Part shown: positions 16,266 to 24,280 of the stretch, in pieces | How the letters are laid out: each line of letters begins with the position of its first letter | Position numbering within the stretch: position 1 is the stretch's first letter | NCBI GenBank assembly: GCA_038230215.1 | Contig: JBBRNR010000006.1 | Location: 124,001-188,000 of the forward strand | DNA from: DASVRZ01 sp038230215 | GTDB taxonomy: Bacteria > Verrucomicrobiota > Verrucomicrobiia > Chthoniobacterales > DASVRZ01 | Direction of reading: 5' to 3' | Length of the DNA: 64,000 nt | Translations under genes and position numbers: made by a program | Notes under the pieces: model-generated | Seen by the model: the letters and a program-made list of their open reading frames with translations, nothing else | Databases searched by the model: none | What the model was told of the DNA's origin: nothing

Positions 16266-17603
16266 ATGAAGGATTTCCGCCGGGCCTTGGGGCTGAGTCT
16301 GATGGTTCTGGGACTGGCCGCTTGCCACCGCCAACCTGTCCATTCCGATGTAACTCCGGTGCCTGCTCCCGCGGTGCCATCGGAAACTCCAGAGGCGACT
16401 CCGACGCCTAACATTTCCGCAACACCGGCTCCTGGGCCGACAGCATTGCCCGAGATGTTTGTGCCGCGCCGGTCCTACGATACATCGCGGCTCTTTAACG
16501 GATTAAAAATTTACAACCATCTGCAGAGCCTTCCCGGTGGAATCGCACCGGTAGAACGGACTCTGGATGACAGTTTCTCGGTGGACATTACACTGAAAGT
16601 CAAAGTGCCTGCGGCGATGGCGACGGTGGAGGATTTCACCATTGCCAATCCTAACATGCTTAAGGCGCTCCCCATGTTAGGCGAATTGCTCGCGAACAGC
16701 CGCATTTCGCCCTACTATCATGGCTTGTATGCGCTGAAAGTGAAGTCACTCCAGCAGGATTTGCGGAACCTGAACGAAATCCTTTCGCGTCATAATTTCT
16801 ACGACTGCGGGACGATTCTCGAACTCACCAATCCCAATACCAAACGCCGGGCAATCCTGCTCCAGGCGGACATGGATGTCGTCGCCGACGGATCGGACTC
16901 CGATCGCTTTCTGGAGGTGGACGGATCGAGCATGCACTACCAGCCATTCACGAGTTATCGCTGGCCGAAACTAACATCGACCCCAAGCCAGTTCCTGGCG
17001 GGCCGACAGGCGGGTATTTCTGCGGCGCAGGCGGAGCTTCAGAACCCCGCGACTCCGCCCGACCGCACGAAAACTTTACGCAACTCGATTGCGACTAACA
17101 AACTGGAGGCGGCCGACTTGCAGACGTTTAGTTTTCTCATTTCCAAGGCCGACCCGTTCATCGTTTTGCCGGGCTTCATGTTGCGCGACAAATCGCTGCC
17201 CTTTTGTCCGCGCATCGGCGATTACGCGGCGGTCATTTACGGTGCCAAAATCTATCCCGCGATCTTCGGCGACGTGGGCCCGTCGGTGAAAGTCGGGGAG
17301 GCGTCCCTGCGGCTCGCAACGACCTTGAATGTGAAATCGAACGCCGCCAACCGGCCGACTAACAATCTCGATGTTAGCTACCTGATTTTTCCACAGACCG
17401 CCGATGCCGTTCCCGCGCCTCCCAACTATGAAAAATGGCGCTCGCGCTGTGTGGAACTACTCACAGAACTGGGTGCGGCCAACGTAGCAGTCGAGCATCT
17501 CGAAAACATCCTCCCGCCGTTGCCCACGCCGACTCCCACGGCTGATCCGGCGACCGCGATTCCCACGCCAAAAATGCTGGAATCTCCCACGCCGACTCCG
17601 TGA
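16266..17603 (+). CDS. Lipoprotein of unknown function with Pro/Thr-rich tails
   Basis: The 445-residue product has a lipoprotein signal peptide (LMVLGLAACHRQP, lipobox LAAC with Cys20). A low-complexity PTP/PAP linker follows to about residue 65, then a folded region of about 350 residues, and a second PTPTP tail at the C-terminus. I do not recognise the folded domain; it contains FVPRRSYDTSRLFNGLKIYNHL and a region of mixed strands (AILLQADMDVVADG). Pro/Thr tails suggest the domain is held away from a membrane or threaded through the peptidoglycan. It is 13 bases after the TMEM14-like gene on the same strand. Confidence 0.65.
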   Translation: MKDFRRALGLSLMVLGLAACHRQPVHSDVTPVPAPAVPSETPEATPTPNISATPAPGPTALPEMFVPRRSYDTSRLFNGLKIYNHLQSLPGGIAPVERTLDDSFSVDITLKVKVPAAMATVEDFTIANPNMLKALPMLGELLANSRISPYYHGLYALKVKSLQQDLRNLNEILSRHNFYDCGTILELTNPNTKRRAILLQADMDVVADGSDSDRFLEVDGSSMHYQPFTSYRWPKLTSTPSQFLAGRQAGISAAQAELQNPATPPDRTKTLRNSIATNKLEAADLQTFSFLISKADPFIVLPGFMLRDKSLPFCPRIGDYAAVIYGAKIYPAIFGDVGPSVKVGEASLRLATTLNVKSNAANRPTNNLDVSYLIFPQTADAVPAPPNYEKWRSRCVELLTELGAANVAVEHLENILPPLPTPTPTADPATAIPTPKMLESPTPTP

Positions 17604-17649
17604 TCTAACCGCGTGACAATTTTCCCTGAAGCCGCGATAAATTGCGCTC

Positions 17650-18864
17650 ATGACTGCTCCCGCGCCCCTTTCGTTTACGCCGCCGATTGTCGATGAGATT
17701 GCCGCAGGCTCGGCTCAGGATGCAGTGGCCCGACTTGCCATATTTCGTCCGGAGGAGGCCGCCGGACTTCTTGCTTGTGCGCATGTGCTGCGGCGGAATG
17801 AAATTTTTGCCCTGCTGCCCCCGGGCCAACTCGACTCAATCATCGCCGCCGCAGCACCTGAGATTGCGTCGCATTGGCGCGCTTGGAAGCAATATCCAGA
17901 GGATACGATCGGTCGTTTGATGGAGCCCCCGGTGGCGGTTTTTAGTCCGCAAGTCACTGTCGCGCAAGCGGCGGAAGAACTCCGCGAACTAACCAAAAAA
18001 GCCTTCATCACTTATGGCTTCACAGCTGACGAAAAAGGCCATCTCCTAGGGGTGATCGTCATGCGTGAACTCCTCTTGGCTCGCCCCGAGCAGACCCTCG
18101 CCGAGATCACCCTGGCGAACCCCTTTTATCTGACGCCAGACTTGGAAGTGACCGACGCCATGAAAACGGTGCTGAACCGTCATTATCCAGTCTATCCGAT
18201 TTGTGCGGCAGACGGGACTTTCATCGGACTAGTGCGCGGCTCGACCTTGTTTGAGGCGCAAGCCGTGGAACTCTCTGCGCAGGCCGGATCGATGGTGGGT
18301 GTCGTGAAGGAAGAACGCCTCGCGACGAGTTGGCAGCAGAGCCTGAGATTTCGTCATCCGTGGCTGCAATTGAACCTGCTCACCGCCTTCATTGCTGCGG
18401 CCGTCGTCGGGTTGTTCGAGGGAACGCTGGAAAAAATCGTCCTTCTCGCAGTGTTTCTTCCCGTCATGGCGGGCCAGTCGGGCAATACCGGCTGCCAGGC
18501 GCTCGCAGTGGCTCTGCGCGCGATGACGTTGGGGGAATTGCAAACCGGAAAAGAGAAACGCGCCATGTTGAAGGAAGCCGTGCTCGGCTTTTGCAACGGC
18601 GCGCTAGTCGGCGTGACGGCGGGCATCGGCATGTTTGTTTACGCGACGATGCAGCACTCGGCGCACGCGCTCAAACTCGGCATCATCGTCTTTGTCGCGA
18701 TGATCGGGAGCTGCCTCGTCAGCGGCGTTTCCGGCGTGCTGGTTCCGGTGACTTTGAAGAAATTGGGAGCCGATCCGGCGACGGCATCCAGCATTTTCCT
18801 CACCACGGCCACAGACGTCGTGAGCATGGGGCTTTTTCTCGGGCTGGCGACGATTTTCCTCTAG
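17650..18864 (+). CDS. mgtE: Magnesium transporter MgtE
   Basis: The 404-residue protein has the MgtE layout: an N-terminal helical domain (VARLAIFRPEEAAGLLACA), two CBS domains (about residues 95-215), a connecting helix and five membrane helices from about 240. The pore signature FLPVMAGQSGNTGCQAL and the Asp-containing final helix (FLTTATDVVSMGLFLGLATI) are present. MgtE channels carry Mg2+ (also Co2+) and are gated by Mg2+ binding in the cytosolic domains. At 404 residues it is shorter than the usual 450, the difference being in the N domain. Start ATG 17650. Confidence 0.9.
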   Translation: MTAPAPLSFTPPIVDEIAAGSAQDAVARLAIFRPEEAAGLLACAHVLRRNEIFALLPPGQLDSIIAAAAPEIASHWRAWKQYPEDTIGRLMEPPVAVFSPQVTVAQAAEELRELTKKAFITYGFTADEKGHLLGVIVMRELLLARPEQTLAEITLANPFYLTPDLEVTDAMKTVLNRHYPVYPICAADGTFIGLVRGSTLFEAQAVELSAQAGSMVGVVKEERLATSWQQSLRFRHPWLQLNLLTAFIAAAVVGLFEGTLEKIVLLAVFLPVMAGQSGNTGCQALAVALRAMTLGELQTGKEKRAMLKEAVLGFCNGALVGVTAGIGMFVYATMQHSAHALKLGIIVFVAMIGSCLVSGVSGVLVPVTLKKLGADPATASSIFLTTATDVVSMGLFLGLATIFL

Positions 18865-18932
18865 TGAAAACCGGTCAAAAAACTGATTCGGGTTTGACTC
18901 CGCCCGCCCCATCCACTAGCCATTAGGCCGTC

Positions 18933-20087
18933 ATGTTTCGCCTCGTCGTCTCCTTGGGTTTCGCCCTCACTGCCATCTGCGCTTCCGCTCAGGAACCTGC
19001 CACCATCACCGTGCAAAAAGGCGCTCTGCTCAATGCCCACGTCAGTCCTATTAGCGGAGGCGACGGCGCAAAGGCCACCAGCGTTTTGTCCAACGACCTG
19101 ACCCTTTCCAATGCGTTTGCGATTGGCTCCGAGTCGAGTGCGAATTTTATCATTAGCGGCAGCAGTTCCGGCGGGCAGCTTCAGGGCCGGGTCGTGGATC
19201 GTTCGGGCGGCACGGTTTTAGAGAAATCCTACAGAGGCGACACGCGTTCGGCGGTGCATCAGTTTGCCGACGACATCGTCGAAACCGTCACCGGCAACCC
19301 CGGCATCGCCACGACCAAGCTCGCCTTCGTCGCCAATGCCACGGGAAAAAAGGAAATCTATCTCTCTGACTACGATGGCGCCAACGTCCGCCAGCTCACG
19401 CGTGATGGCGGCATCAGCGTCAGCCCTTCGCTTTCGCCCAATGGACGCGAGCTTCTTTACACGGGCTACCAGAGCGGTTACGCCGATATTTACAAGATCG
19501 ACCTCGGCAACGGCGCCCGGAATCGCGTGGTGAAATCGCCGGGCACCAATTCAGGCGCGTCATTTTCCCCGAACGGCGGTTCCTTTGCGGCCACGCTCAG
19601 CAAGGATGGCAACCCCGAGCTTTACGTCGTCGGCCTCGGCGGCGGTGGTGGAAAACGTCTCACCAACACCAGGAATTCCGAGTCCTCCCCGTCGTTCTCA
19701 CCCGAAGGTAATGAGATCGTTTATTCCTCTGATGCAGGCGGGCAGCCCCAGCTTTATCGCATTTCCGCCAGTGGCGGAGAGGGGACCCGTTTGAACACTG
19801 GCTACGGCTATTGTACTGAGCCGAGCTGGTCGCCGGATGGAAAAAAAATCGCCTTTAACATGCGCAACAACGGCAACTTCGCCGTCGCCATTTACAACGT
19901 CGGCTCCGGCAGCACGAAAGTCGTCACCAGCGGCGATGACGCAGAGGATCCGACATGGGCGCGTGACTCGCGGCATCTCTTTTTCGCTCAAGACCACGGG
20001 GTTTATCTCCTTGACGTTCAGACCGGAAAACAAGTTAAAGTAGTCTCCGGTTTGGGCAAAATCTCAGAACCGTCCTCCTCTCGTTAA
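18933..20087 (+). CDS. tolB: Tol-Pal system beta-propeller protein TolB
   Basis: TolB is the periplasmic part of the Tol-Pal envelope machine, which binds Pal and helps the outer membrane constrict at division. The 384-residue product has a signal peptide (ending AICASAQ), a small N-terminal domain, and a six-bladed propeller in the last 230 residues. The blades show as recurring SPSLSPNGRELLYT, ASFSPNGGSFAA, SPSFSPEGNEIVYS and EPSWSPDGKKIAFN motifs. pal follows after 24 bases, the standard order. tolQ, tolR and tolA are not in the window. Confidence 0.95.
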   Translation: MFRLVVSLGFALTAICASAQEPATITVQKGALLNAHVSPISGGDGAKATSVLSNDLTLSNAFAIGSESSANFIISGSSSGGQLQGRVVDRSGGTVLEKSYRGDTRSAVHQFADDIVETVTGNPGIATTKLAFVANATGKKEIYLSDYDGANVRQLTRDGGISVSPSLSPNGRELLYTGYQSGYADIYKIDLGNGARNRVVKSPGTNSGASFSPNGGSFAATLSKDGNPELYVVGLGGGGGKRLTNTRNSESSPSFSPEGNEIVYSSDAGGQPQLYRISASGGEGTRLNTGYGYCTEPSWSPDGKKIAFNMRNNGNFAVAIYNVGSGSTKVVTSGDDAEDPTWARDSRHLFFAQDHGVYLLDVQTGKQVKVVSGLGKISEPSSSR

Positions 20088-20111
20088 TCTGCCATCCAGC
20101 CGTCCATTATT

Positions 20112-20627
20112 ATGTCACTCAAAAATCTACTTAGTTTTATTTGTATCGGAGCCGTCGCCCTTTCTCTCGGTGCCTGCAAAAAAGGCAATAAAAAAGGCGA
20201 TCAATACGCCGGTGTCGATGGTGATTATGTCAACGGCACGCCGCTTCCGGATCGTCCCGGCGATGGCGTTTCCTTTACCAGCGCGAACGTGGACAAAACG
20301 CAGTTCCGTCCGATCTACTTCGGTTTCGACAGCGTGGAGATCGCCGGCAGCGAAAGCAGCAAGCTCGATAACGTCGCTAGTTTCCTGAAGTCGGGTTCGA
20401 GCACCATCATCCTCGCGGGCTTCACCGACGAGCGCGGAACCGAAGAATACAACCGCGCCCTCGGCGAGCGCCGGGCGCAAGCTGTGCGCAACTATCTCAT
20501 TTCCGCAGGAGCTGACGGTGGCAAAATCCAGACCGTAAGTTTCGGCGAGGAAATGCCCGCTGACTCTGGCTCCGGCGAGGAAGCTTGGGGCAAAAACCGC
20601 CGCACGGAAATCGGAGTGGTCAAATAA
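20112..20627 (+). CDS. pal: Peptidoglycan-associated lipoprotein Pal (OmpA-like)
   Basis: The 171-residue product has a lipobox (LSLGACKKG, Cys22) and an OmpA C-terminal domain at about residues 60-170. That domain has FRPIYFGFDSVEI, LAGFTDERGTEEYNRALGERRAQAVRNYL and the final NRRTEIGVVK, with the Asp and Arg that bind diaminopimelate. Pal anchors the outer membrane to peptidoglycan and is released by TolB. It sits 24 bases after tolB on the same strand. Confidence 0.95.
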   Translation: MSLKNLLSFICIGAVALSLGACKKGNKKGDQYAGVDGDYVNGTPLPDRPGDGVSFTSANVDKTQFRPIYFGFDSVEIAGSESSKLDNVASFLKSGSSTIILAGFTDERGTEEYNRALGERRAQAVRNYLISAGADGGKIQTVSFGEEMPADSGSGEEAWGKNRRTEIGVVK

Positions 20628-20669
20628 CGTTTTTCTGCTAATATCACCAAATCCAATCCGTAAAGATTT

Positions 20670-20855
20670 ATGGCAAAATTCCTCATCACCGAAGACAAGA
20701 AAGGCGAATACCGTTGGAAACTCGTTTCCGGCAATGGTCAGATCATCGCGCTTTCCGGGGAGGGTTATAAAGCCAAGGATAGCTGCGTCAGTGGCATCGA
20801 AGCCATCAAGAAGGACGCAGGCATGGCCAAAGTCTTCCAAGTTATTGAAGAATAA
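20670..20855 (+). CDS. YegP-like DUF1508 protein
   Basis: This 61-residue protein is one full DUF1508 unit: KGEYRWKLVSGNGQIIALSGEGYKAKDSCVSGIEAIKK, the family's beta-beta-beta-alpha pattern with the conserved W-x-L and the GY-x-K-x-x-C block. YegP-type proteins often have two such units; here there is one. Function is unknown. It begins 42 bases after pal and could share its transcript. Confidence 0.85.
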   Translation: MAKFLITEDKKGEYRWKLVSGNGQIIALSGEGYKAKDSCVSGIEAIKKDAGMAKVFQVIEE

Positions 20856-20930
20856 AGTCAGCATCAGGGGGGCCATCGGGTTCCCGTCAACCGGAGACCG
20901 CTTCTTGTCTTCAAGAACAGTCTCCACACT

Positions 20931-22151
20931 ATGAGTTTTCAAGATCTGGGCCTCTCTGAGCCCGTTGTCCACGGAGTCCAATCCATGGGATATGTCGATC
21001 CGACGCCCATCCAACTCCGCGCCATTCCAGTCGTTCTGCAAGGCCGCGATTTGATCGGCTCCGCCCAAACTGGCACGGGTAAAACTGCTGCGTTTGCCCT
21101 GCCCATTTTAACCAAACTCGCCTCGCACCAGCGCGCCCCGCGTTGCCTCGTCCTTGAGCCAACTCGCGAACTCGCTCTGCAAGTCGAGACCGCGTTTCGC
21201 GACTACTCGCGTTTCTCCGAGCTGCGCGTCACGTCGATCTACGGTGGCGTCGGTTACGGCAAACAACGCGAAGACCTCACCGCCGGCGTCGATACCCTGA
21301 TCGCCACACCCGGACGCCTCCTCGATCACATTCAACAGGGCAGCATCGATCTCTCCAGCATCGAGATCCTCGTGCTCGACGAGGTGGATCGGATGCTCGA
21401 CATGGGCTTCCTGCCCGACGTTCGGAAAATCATCGAGCACTGCCCAAAACAGCGCCAGACCCTGTTCTTCTCCGCCACCCTGCCGCCCGAGATCGAGCGC
21501 CTCACCACTTGGGTGCTAAAGGACCCGGAAGTCATCGAAATCGGGGTCCGCCAGTCTGTTGCCGACACCATTTCGCATGCTTTTTATCCGGTGGCATTGG
21601 ATCAGAAATACGATCTGCTCTCCGCCCTTCTGGCCAAGACCAACTACGACAGCGTTCTGATTTTTTCCCGCACCAAACACGGGGCTGATTCGATTGCAAG
21701 TCGGTTGAAAGCCGAGAAACATTCTGTCGCCGTGCTCCATGCGAATCGTACTCAAAACGAGCGCATCGAGGCGCTCGAAGGCTTCAAATCAGGCAAATAC
21801 GAAGTCATGGTCGCCACCGACATCGCCGCCCGTGGCATAGATATCGCGGGTGTCAGTCACGTCGTGAATTACGACATTCCCCAACATCCCGAGGACTACG
21901 TGCACCGCATCGGACGCACCGGGCGCGCCGAGCGTGTGGGCGATGCTTTCACCTTGGTCTGCGCCGAGGAAGTCAGCGCCATGCAAGACATCGAGCGCTT
22001 CATTGGCAAGAAAGTCGCCCGCCTCCGACTTGAGGGTTTCGCGTATCTTTACACCGCTCTCTTCGATGAGGCCCGTAATAGCAGCCGTACCGCCGTGAAA
22101 GGCGTTCGCACCGGTCGCGGTATGTCCTTCGGCCGCCACGGCAAACGCTGA
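20931..22151 (+). CDS. DEAD-box ATP-dependent RNA helicase
   Basis: The 406-residue protein has all standard motifs: the Q motif region (MGYVDPTPIQLRAIP), motif I AQTGTGKTAAF, motif Ia PTRELALQ, motif II as DEVD (not the usual DEAD), motif III SATLPPEI, and in domain 2 motif IV LIFSRTKHGAD, motif V ATDIAARGIDI and motif VI HRIGRTGRAE. It unwinds short RNA duplexes, in ribosome assembly or RNA decay by family. The C-terminal tail is short and basic, like the compact RhlE group. It follows DUF1508 on the same strand. Confidence 0.95.
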   Translation: MSFQDLGLSEPVVHGVQSMGYVDPTPIQLRAIPVVLQGRDLIGSAQTGTGKTAAFALPILTKLASHQRAPRCLVLEPTRELALQVETAFRDYSRFSELRVTSIYGGVGYGKQREDLTAGVDTLIATPGRLLDHIQQGSIDLSSIEILVLDEVDRMLDMGFLPDVRKIIEHCPKQRQTLFFSATLPPEIERLTTWVLKDPEVIEIGVRQSVADTISHAFYPVALDQKYDLLSALLAKTNYDSVLIFSRTKHGADSIASRLKAEKHSVAVLHANRTQNERIEALEGFKSGKYEVMVATDIAARGIDIAGVSHVVNYDIPQHPEDYVHRIGRTGRAERVGDAFTLVCAEEVSAMQDIERFIGKKVARLRLEGFAYLYTALFDEARNSSRTAVKGVRTGRGMSFGRHGKR

Positions 22152-22196
22152 ACCGGCCAGACGAAGCGTTCGAACACCAGTCGAAACCCGTTTTTC

Positions 22197-23009
22197 CTAC
22201 ATGGTCGGCGGCTGGCAGATGGGGCACCAGCGGGTAGTACGTCCACCGACAGTAGCGGTGTGGAGCGGCGTCTGGTGCTTCGGGCAGACTCCCTTGGCAC
22301 TCCAGCGTTCGTGAAAAAGCCAGTTGGCAGGCGGATCGCCCGGTTCGTCGCCCTCCGCGTCACCGATGGTTTTCAAGGAAGTTTTAATCACCTGCCGGAT
22401 CTCATGGTGCAGTTTTGCAACCAAGTCGGAGTCGAGTCCCCCGGAGCGGCGGTCGGGAGGTAAACCGGCGCGCCAGAGGATTTCGTCGGCCATCCAATTG
22501 CCGATACCGGGGAAAAATTCCTGCATCAGTAGCACGGCCTTGAGCGGCGCCCGGCCCCGGCGTTCGAGGATTGCGGCCAGCTTCATCACACTGAAACTCC
22601 GATGGGAAAGTTCCTCCGGCAGCTCGTTCCACCACTCGGGATCGTCCGTGCCCGAGGAAAAACGAACGCGTCCGAACAGCCGGAAATCGCGGAAAACCAG
22701 CGCCCGTTTTTTCTGGTAAAGCACGAGGTGATCGTGCTTTTTCGGACTGAAATCAGACTCCGCTGCAAAAAGTTCTCCCGTCATGCCGAGGTGAATCCCG
22801 AGCGTGGCCGTGGAAAAGCGAAAGAGCATTTGCTTCGCGCTCCGCTCGGAGCCGAGCAACTTCGCCCCAGTCAGGGCGTCGCTGATTTGAGTTTCAGTAG
22901 AACCTCGAAAGATGCGTTTAGCTCCATGCAAATGGACGCGGACGATCTTTTCGTCGATCCCAGGTGACCAGCGTTTGCGGAACCATTCGACTTCAGCGAG
23001 TTCAGGCAT
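22197..23009 (-). CDS. mutM: Formamidopyrimidine-DNA glycosylase (Fpg/Nei family)
   Basis: The 270-residue protein starts MPELAEVEWFRKRW, giving the catalytic Pro1 and Glu2 after Met removal. RSAKQMLFRF carries the conserved Lys, HLGMTGELF the conserved loop, and FPGIGNWMADEILWRAGL the helix-two-turns-helix DNA-binding element. The C-terminal zinc finger is unusual: the first ligand pair is CPKH (C-x2-H) while the second is CPIC, so the finger is Cys-His-Cys-Cys rather than four Cys. The hairpin Arg (GGRTTRW) is kept. It excises oxidised purines. It converges on the DEAD-box helicase gene. Confidence 0.9.
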   Translation of the reverse strand: MPELAEVEWFRKRWSPGIDEKIVRVHLHGAKRIFRGSTETQISDALTGAKLLGSERSAKQMLFRFSTATLGIHLGMTGELFAAESDFSPKKHDHLVLYQKKRALVFRDFRLFGRVRFSSGTDDPEWWNELPEELSHRSFSVMKLAAILERRGRAPLKAVLLMQEFFPGIGNWMADEILWRAGLPPDRRSGGLDSDLVAKLHHEIRQVIKTSLKTIGDAEGDEPGDPPANWLFHERWSAKGVCPKHQTPLHTATVGGRTTRWCPICQPPTM

Positions 23010-23042
23010 TGTAGAAAAAGTTGAGAGTTAGAGTCGCGTCTT

Positions 23043-23558
23043 TTACCCGTCAGCTTTCAGCTTCTTTCCGGCGTTGCGTTTTTCCAAAAAGAAATCCTGC
23101 AAAAGCGACCGGCATTCGTCCTGTCGGACGCCGCTGGTGATCTCGCAACGATGGTTGAGCTGCGGCATTTGCAGAAGGTTAATCAGCCCGCCCGCCGCGC
23201 CGCCTTTGGCATCGCCGCAGCCGAAAATCACCCGGCGCAATCGCGCGTGCACCAGTGCGCCGGCGCACATCGGGCATGGCTCCTTGGTCACATATAAATC
23301 GCAGTCGGCCAGCCGCCAGTCGTCGAGCACGCTCTCGGCTTGGGTGATCGCAAGCATCTCGGCATGAGCCGTGGCGTCTTTCAACGTCTCGACCTGGTTC
23401 GACGCGCGGGCGATCACTTTTCCCTCGCGCACAACCACCGCGCCGACGGGCACCTCGTCTGCCTCACAGGCGCGCTGAGCCTGGCGCAGGGCCTCTCCCA
23501 TGAAATAAATGTCGCTCGCGAGATCGATGATGGGTTCGCTGCCGGGGTCGTTGGACAT
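23043..23558 (-). CDS. tadA: tRNA-specific adenosine deaminase
   Basis: TadA deaminates the wobble adenosine of tRNA-Arg(ACG) to inosine. The 171-residue protein has the cytidine-deaminase-like fold with the zinc and proton-shuttle motif TAHAEMLAI and the Cys pair EPCPMCAGALVHAR. Substrate-side residues such as VPVGAVVVREGKVIARASNQ are typical. ATG 23558 (MSNDPGSEP) is chosen over an in-frame 23600 start because that one runs close to the divergent rpe start at 23627. It is 33 bases upstream of mutM on the same strand, a likely pair. Confidence 0.95.
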   Translation of the reverse strand: MSNDPGSEPIIDLASDIYFMGEALRQAQRACEADEVPVGAVVVREGKVIARASNQVETLKDATAHAEMLAITQAESVLDDWRLADCDLYVTKEPCPMCAGALVHARLRRVIFGCGDAKGGAAGGLINLLQMPQLNHRCEITSGVRQDECRSLLQDFFLEKRNAGKKLKADG

Positions 23559-23626
23559 AGAGGGAAACGTAGGACGAAATTTTTCAGATTGCGACTCCAT
23601 TCCGCGTGCAGTTGAATGAGACTCGC

Positions 23627-24280
23627 ATGAAATCCGTCCTCGTGGCCCCGAGCCTTCTGGCCTCCGACTTTAGCCGCCTGGCCGACGAAGTTCGCAGTGC
23701 CGAAGCCGCTGGAGCCGATTGGTTGCATCTCGATGTGATGGACGGTCATTTCGTGGACAACATTTCGTTCGGCCCCGCCTTTGTGCAGGCGGCGCACGCT
23801 GCGGCGACGGTGCCCATCGATGTGCATCTGATGATCTCCCGGCCCGATCATTATCTAACTCGATTCACCAGCATCGCGGCGAACATCACGGTCCATGTCG
23901 AGGCGGAGCACGATGTGAGGAAAACGCTCGCCGCGATTCGCGGCGCGGGCTGCACTGCAGGACTGGCGCTCAGTCCGCCGACGAATATCGAGGCCGTCCA
24001 TTCGTATCTAACTCAAATCGATTTGCTGCTCGTGATGACGGTGAATCCAGGCTACGGAGGTCAGTCGTTCATTCCGGAAATGCTCGCCAAAGTGGAGCAA
24101 CTCGCGACGTGGCGAGCGGAGTTGGGCTTGGATTTCCACATCGAAGTCGATGGCGGGATTAACGCCAGCACCAGCATGGTCTGCCGTCAGGCGGGCGCAA
24201 ATGTGCTGGTGGCGGGAAGCTCGGTGTTTGGCTCGATGGATCGCGCTGCGGCGGTGGCGGAATTGCGTAAACCGATATGA
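23627..24280 (+). CDS. rpe: Ribulose-phosphate 3-epimerase
   Basis: A TIM-barrel enzyme of 217 residues that interconverts ribulose 5-phosphate and xylulose 5-phosphate. Seen: VAPSLLASDFSRL (first strand), WLHLDVMDGHFV with catalytic Asp and metal-binding His, VPIDVHLMISRP, MTVNPGYGGQSFIPEML and the phosphate-binding DGGINASTS then VAGSSVFG. ATG 23627 gives the conserved MKSVLVAPSLL start. The stop overlaps the start of the MscS-type channel gene by four bases (ATGA). Confidence 0.95.
   Translation: MKSVLVAPSLLASDFSRLADEVRSAEAAGADWLHLDVMDGHFVDNISFGPAFVQAAHAAATVPIDVHLMISRPDHYLTRFTSIAANITVHVEAEHDVRKTLAAIRGAGCTAGLALSPPTNIEAVHSYLTQIDLLLVMTVNPGYGGQSFIPEMLAKVEQLATWRAELGLDFHIEVDGGINASTSMVCRQAGANVLVAGSSVFGSMDRAAAVAELRKPI

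Noticed and set aside
20127..21068. 313-codon minus-strand frame opposite pal
   Set aside because: pal, the DUF1508 gene and the helicase gene all have clear motifs on the plus strand.
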